This document shows positions 17,836-21,860 of a stretch of 21,860 bases of DNA, in pieces (position 1 is the first letter of the stretch; each line of letters begins with the position of its first letter). The translations under genes were made by a program, and so were the position numbers. Below the pieces are notes generated by a model. That model worked only from the letters and a program-made list of their open reading frames with translations, was not told where the DNA came from and ran no database searches. Source of the DNA: Saccoglossus kowalevskii (taxonomy: Eukaryota; Hemichordata; Enteropneusta; Harrimaniidae); the NCBI RefSeq assembly GCF_000003605.2, contig NW_003115450.1:1-21860 (forward strand). The letters are read 5' to 3'.

Positions 17836-18563
17836 CGCGAAAGTGAATGACTATGTCATAAAAAGCCGTTTTGAATATCGTAGTGGCTATCGAAGGATTG
17901 AGAATTTTTAAACATTTCCATATATAAAATGGCCGCCAATTACGATGATTTTTAAATGACCCTGATAGATGAGTGGTCAGATGATCGACCGATAATGGAA
18001 GTAAAGTTCAATCGGGCGTGGGTAGGACATGCATGGGTGACAATCTGAGGAATCCAGCGGCTGACACATTTTTGAGTTTTTGCAGTCTGCACCTATTTGG
18101 TCCATGCTGTTAACACAGCGTGCAAACTTCTCCAAAGCGATTCCAAAGTTGCTAGATTTGTTTGTTTATTTGACCTAAGTTGTTGTTATATCGAACCATA
18201 CAGTTATAAAGTATGAAAAATGACTAAAATCCATTTGAAACCTCTCATGTTAGCAGAATGTCATATGAGCCGGCCGTAAAATGTGCTAACACATACTAAA
18301 AACGTTAAAAGCGATTGAAAAGTTGGTGGATTTGCGTGTATATTCCCCCTATGTAATTTGATATAGAACCCCGCAGTTAAATTTACAACAAAATTATGTA
18401 AAAGTTTAAAACAGCTATTTATGTTGGCACATTGTACCACTACCCAAGCGCAAAGTGATTCACAAAGTGCTTACAAAGTTGTCAAAATCTTGTGCAAATT
18501 TAGCAGATTTACATGGAAATGTTACCTATTCTGTTACATTATCGAATCCAGTTGTTAAAAGTT
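17836..18563 (+). repeat. Satellite unit 26 (728 bp, family 1')
   Basis: First unit after the switch. Private changes are GACTATGTCATAAAAAGCCG, AGGATTGAG, CATATATAAAATGG, ATCGGGCGTGGGTAGGAC, CAATCTGAGGAATCC and CGGCTGAC. In block B it has TGCTAACACATACTAAAAACG, which is family-2/3-like in an otherwise family-1 unit, so it may be mosaic. Confidence 0.9.
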
Positions 18564-19294
18564 CGCGAAAGTGAATGAATATGTCACAAAAAGCCGTTTG
18601 AATATCGTAGTGGCTATCGAAGGATGTAGAATTTTTAAACATTTCCATACATAAAATGGCCGCCAATTACGATGATTTGTAAATGACCCTGATAGATGAG
18701 TGGTCAGATGATCGACCGATAATGGAAGTAAATTTAAATCGGTCGTGGGTAGCACTTGCATGGGTGACAACCTGAGCAAACCAGCGGGTGACACATTTTT
18801 GAGTTTTTGCAGTCTGCACCTATTTGGTCCAAGCTGTTAACACAGCGTGCAAAGTTCTCCAAAGCGATTCCAAAGTTGCTAGATTTGTTTGTTTATTTGA
18901 CCTAAGTTGTTATTATATCGAACCATGCAGTTATAAAGTATGAAAAATGACTAAAATCCATTTGAAACCTCTCATGTTAACAGAATGTCATATGAGCCGG
19001 CCGTAAAATGTGCAAATACATCTTAAAAATGAAAAAAAGCGATTGTAAAGTTGGTGGATTTGCGTGTACATTCCACCCTATGTCATTTCATATAGAACCC
19101 GGCAGTTAAATTTACAACCAAAATTATGTAAAACTTTAAAAACAGCTATTTATGTTGGCACATTGTACCACTACCCAAGGGCAACGTGATTAACAAAGTG
19201 CTTACGAAGTTGTCAAAATCTTGTGCAAATTTGGCAGATTTACATGCAAATGTTACCTATTCTGTTACATTATCAAATTCAGTTGTTAAATGTT
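18564..19294 (+). repeat. Satellite unit 27 (731 bp, family 1')
   Basis: Full unit with a perfect stem-loop (18,713-18,745). Variants are GTCACAAAAAGCCG, GATGATTTGTAAATG, AATTTAAATCGGTCG, GGGTAGCACTTGC, GAGCAAACCAGC, GTTATTATATCG, GTTAACAGAATG, GATTGTAAAG and ACATTCCACCC. GGGTAGCAC with GAGCAAACC recurs in the partial last unit 2916 bp away. Confidence 0.92.
18713..18745. repeat. Inverted repeat, 8-bp perfect arms (unit 27)
   Basis: Perfect pair in family 1', spacer AATGGAAGTAAATTTAA. Units 26, 28, 29 and 30 each have a mutated arm. Confidence 0.68.
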
Positions 19295-20020
19295 CGCGAA
19301 AGTGAATGAATATGTCATAAAAGGCCGTTTGAATATCGTATTGGCTATCGATGGATGTAGAATTTTAAACATTTCCATACATAAAATGGCCGCCAATTAC
19401 GATAATTTTTAAATGATCCTGATAGTTGAGTGGTCAGATGATCGACCGATAATGGAAGTAAAGTTCAATCGCTCGTGGGTAGTACTTGCATGGGTGACAA
19501 CCTAAGAACACCAGCTGGTGACACATTTTTGAGTTTTTGCAGTCTGCACCTATTTGGTCCAAGCTGTTAACGCAGCGTGCAAAGTTCTCCAAAGCGATTC
19601 CAAAGTTGCTAGATTTGTTTGTTTATTTGACCTAAGTTGTTGTTATATCGAACCATGCAGTTATAAAGTATGAAAAATGACTAAAATCCATTTGAAACCT
19701 CTCATGTTAGCAGAATGTCATAAGGGCCGGCCGTAAAATGTGCAAATACATCATAAAAATGTAAAAAGCGATTGAAAAGTTGGTGGATTTGCGTGTATAT
19801 TCCCCCTATGTCATTTCATATAGAACCCTGCAGTTAAATTTAGAACAAAATTATGTAAAAGTTTAAAACAGCTATTTATGTTGGCACATTGTACCACTAC
19901 CCAAGCACAAAGTGATTCACATGTGCTTACAAAGTTGTCAAAATCTTTTGCAAATTTGGCATATTTACATGGAAAATGTTACCTATTCTGTTACTTATCG
20001 AATCCCAGTTGTTAAAAGTT
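19295..20020 (+). repeat. Satellite unit 28 (726 bp, family 1')
   Basis: Full unit. Variants are GTATTGGCTATCGATGG, GATAGTTGAG, ATCGCTCGTGGG, CCTAAGAACACCAGCTGGTG, GTTAACGCAGCG, GGGCCGGCCG (which extends the GC patch to GGCCGGCC), ACCCTGCAG and CACATGTGC. It shares CAGCTGGTGAC with the left-edge partial unit. Confidence 0.92.
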
Positions 20021-20747
20021 CGCGAAAGTGAATGATATGTCATAAAGGGCCGTTTGATTATCGTAGTGGCTATCGAAGGATGTAGAATTTTTAATCATTT
20101 CCATACATAAAATGGCCGCCAATACGATAATTTTTAAATGACCATGATAGATGAGAGGTCAGATGATCGATTGATAATGGAAGTAAAGTTCAGTCAGTCG
20201 TAGTTAGTACTTGCAGGGGTGACAATCTGAGAAATCCAGCGGGTGACACATTTTTGAATTTTTGCAGTCTGCACATATTTGGTCTAAACTGTTACCACAG
20301 CGTGCAAAGTTCTCCAAAGCGATTCCAAAGTTGCCAAATTTGTATGTTTATTTGACCTAAGTTGTTGTTATATCGAACCATGCAGTTGTAAAGTATGAAA
20401 AATGACTGAAATCCGTTTGAAACCTCTCATGTTAGCAGAATGTCATATGAGCCGGCCGTAAAATGTGCAAATACATCTTAAAAATGTAAAAAGCGATTGT
20501 AAAGTTGGTGGATTTGCGTGTATATTTCACCCTATGTCATTTCATATAGAACCCCGCAGTTAAATTTACAACAAAATTATGTAAAAGTTTAAAACAGCTA
20601 TTTATGGTGGCACATTGTACCAATACCCAAGGGCAAAGTGATTAACAAAGTGCTTACAAAGTTGTCAAAAGCTTGTGCAAAGTTGGCAGATTTACATGGA
20701 AATGTTACCTACTCTGTTACATTATAGAATCCAGTTGTTAAAAAGTT
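20021..20747 (+). repeat. Satellite unit 29 (727 bp, family 1')
   Basis: Full, comparatively diverged unit. Variants are GATGAGAGGTCAG, ATCGATTGATAATGG, GTTCAGTCAGTCGTAG, GCAGGGGTGAC, CACATATTTGGTCTAAACTG, GTTACCACAGCG, GCCAAATTTGTATG and TGAAATCCG. Both stem arms are mutated. It shares GCCAAATTTG and ATTTCACCC with unit 30. Confidence 0.92.
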
Positions 20748-21480
20748 CGCGAAAGTGAATGAATATGTCACAAAAAGGCCGTTTTGAATATCGTAGTGGC
20801 TATCGAAGGATGTAGAAATTATTAAACATTTCCATACATAAAATCGCCGCTCAATTACGATAATTTTTAAATGAATCTGATAGATGCTTTGGTCAGATGA
20901 TCGACCGATAATGGAAGTAAAGTTCAATCGGGCGTGGGTAGGACATGCATGGGTGACAATCTGAGAAATTCAGCGGGTGACACATTTTTGAATTTTTGCA
21001 GTCTGCACCTATTTGGTCCAAGCTGTTAACACAGCGTGCAAAGTTCTCCAAAGCGATTCCAAAGTTGCCAAATTTGTTTGTTTATTTGACCTAAGTTGTT
21101 GTTATATCGAACCATGCAGTTATAAAGTATGAAAAATGAGTAAAATCCATTTGAAACCTCTCATGTTAGCAGAATGTCATATGAGCCGGCCGTAAAATGT
21201 GCAAATACATCTTAAAAATGTAAAAAGCGATTGTAAAGTTGGTGGATTTGCGTGTATATTTCACCCTATGTCATTTCATATAGAACCCGGCAGTTAAATT
21301 TACTACAAAATTATGTAAAAGTTTAAAACAGCTATTTATGTTGGCACATTGTACCAATACCCAAGGGCAACGTGATTAACAAAGTGCTTACAAAGTTGTC
21401 AAAAGCTTGTGCAAAGTTGGCAGATTTACATGGAAATGTTACCTATTCTGTTACATTATCAAATCCAGTTGTTAAAAGTT
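20748..21480 (+). repeat. Satellite unit 30 (733 bp, family 1')
   Basis: Full unit. Variants are GATGCTTTGGTCAG, AAATCGCCGCTCAATTAC, ATCGGGCGTGGGTAGGAC (shared with unit 26, 2916 bp away), AATTCAGCGGG, GAGTAAAATCC, CCCGGCAG and AAGGGCAACGTG. Confidence 0.92.
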
Positions 21481-21860
21481 CTCGAAAGTGAATGAATATG
21501 TCACAAAAGGCCGTTTGAATATCGTAATGGCTATCGAAGGATGTAGAATTTTTAATCATTTCCATACATAAAATCGCCGCCAAATACGACGATTTTTAAA
21601 TGAACCTAATAAATGAATGGTCAGATGATCGACCAATAATGGAAAAAAGTTCAATCGGTCGTGGGTAGCACTTGCATGGGTGACAACCTGAGCAAACCAG
21701 CGGGTGACACATTTTTGAGTTTTTGCAGTCTGCACCTATTTGGTCCAAGCTGTTAACACAGCGTGCAAAGTTCTCCCAAGTGATTCCAAAGTATCTAGAT
21801 ATGTTTGTTTATTTGACCTAAGTTGTTATTATATCTAACCATGCAGTTATAAAATATAAA
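21481..21860 (+). repeat. Satellite unit 31 (right-partial, family 1')
   Basis: Begins with the mutated phase mark TTCTCGAA and ends in block A after GCAGTTATAAAATATAAA at the window limit. Variants are CGCCAAATACGACG, GAACCTAATAAATGAATGG, GGAAAAAAGTTC and CTCCCAAGTGATTCC. Confidence 0.9.

Larger units (their letters stand above)
10690..17850. repeat. Family-3 block of the satellite, containing the shortened units
   Basis: Diagnostic variants are GGCCCTTTGAATATCGCAG, ATCAATTACATGGCCGCC, AAAGATCAATCGGTCG, TTTTTGCCGTCTGCACC, GCGTTTCCAAAG, CTTCCATGTTAGCAGAC, GCGTTTATATTCC, AAAGTCAAAAACAG and GATTTGCATGG. The block holds all three shortened units, a 1212-bp duplication and one unusually indel-rich unit. 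Confidence 0.85.
1..21860. repeat. Tandem satellite array, about 728-bp monomer, fills the whole window
   Basis: Seen: the same sequence of about 728 bp recurs head to tail from the first base to the last, with no unique DNA between copies. The palindrome TTCGCGAA (or a one-base variant) marks the phase 31 times, and spacing between marks is 719-735 bp except for three shortened units. Other landmarks recurring in nearly all full units are GAGCCGGCCG, TAGAACCCCGCAGTT, TGTTACCTATTCTGTTACA and TTGTTGTTATATCGAACC. Known: arrays of long AT-rich monomers with local homogenisation are typical of eukaryotic satellite DNA. Inferred: a heterochromatic, possibly centromeric or subtelomeric locus. The monomer family is not one I recognise, and no stretch inside the array looks like a gene. 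Confidence 0.97.
17850..21860. repeat. Family-1' block of the satellite
   Basis: The family-1 variants return (GTGGCTATCGAAGG, GGGTGACAA, GTTAACACAGCG, TTAGCAGAATGTC, GTGCAAATACATC). Distinct sub-variants separate it from the left block: ATGGCCGCC, TCGTGGGTAG, GATTGTAAAGTTGG, ATTT(C/A)ACCCTATG and TTTACAAC. The first bases of the window share GGGTAGTAC and CAGCTGGTGACAC with the unit near 19,480-19,515, so the two outer blocks share recent ancestry. The array continues past the window end. Confidence 0.8.

Noticed and set aside
18555-20927. Minus-strand open frames at 18,555-18,794 and 20,709-20,927
   Set aside because: Block C-D satellite sequence read backwards. The two encode partly different frames because of indels and show no domain.
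1-21860. CRISPR array or phage-like direct-repeat array
   Set aside because: The repeat is about 728 bp and contiguous, with no short repeats separated by unique spacers and no associated genes.
1-21860. Tandem rRNA, 5S or histone gene cluster
   Set aside because: No rRNA core sequences, no 5S internal control region and no histone coding sequence were seen in any phase of the unit.
1-21860. Transposon or LTR-derived repeat
   Set aside because: No terminal inverted repeats or target-site duplications at unit borders, no transposase, integrase or reverse-transcriptase-like frame. Units are strictly head to tail.
1-21860. CENP-B box
   Set aside because: I looked for TTCG-N4-A-N2-CGGG on both strands of the consensus; candidates near TTCGCGAA and AACCCCG do not fit the required spacing.

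Overview
The whole window is one uninterrupted tandem satellite-DNA array. I find no gene that I can support, no RNA gene, no mobile element and no CRISPR array. The repeat unit is about 728 bp, AT-rich, and always in the same head-to-tail orientation. Using the palindrome TTCGCGAA as a phase mark, I count 27 full units (719-735 bp, mean about 728), three shortened units (296, 486 and 486 bp) and a partial unit at each end. The array runs off both edges, so its flanks and genomic position cannot be seen. Long homogenised arrays of this kind are typical of eukaryotic heterochromatin (centromeric, pericentromeric, subtelomeric or B/sex-chromosome satellite). I do not recognise the monomer family and cannot name the organism.

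Layout. Units fall into three sequence families arranged in blocks. Family 1 occupies 1 to about 2990. Family 2 runs from about 2990 to about 10,690. Family 3 runs from about 10,690 to about 17,850. A family-1-like block (1') runs from about 17,850 to the end. The outer two blocks resemble each other more than either resembles the middle. Clusters of single-base indels lie at or near each switch. Family 3 contains the structural anomalies: one unit cut to 296 bp at 12,994-12,996, and a 486-bp unit that appears twice because a 1212-bp stretch was duplicated (12,994-14,205 and 14,206-15,417). Dimeric higher-order repeats of about 1456 bp are visible at 7833-10,749 and at about 10,970-12,996.

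Inside the monomer. Each unit appears to be built from four quarter-length blocks (D about 205 bp, then A, B and C about 172-178 bp each). A, B and C are clearly diverged copies of one ancestor, and D is a more doubtful fourth copy. The A, B and C blocks each open with short A-tracts spaced about 9-12 bp apart, close to one helical turn, which suggests curved DNA or nucleosome phasing. Block D carries an inverted repeat with 8-bp arms (CGACCGAT / ATCGGTCG). A GC-rich GCCGGCCG patch lies between A and B.

The short open reading frames in the window are by-products of the repeat. They recur at the same phase of different units, are broken in most units, and change mainly at amino-acid-altering positions. 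All feature calls come from reading and hand alignment, so unit boundaries are exact only relative to the chosen phase mark.
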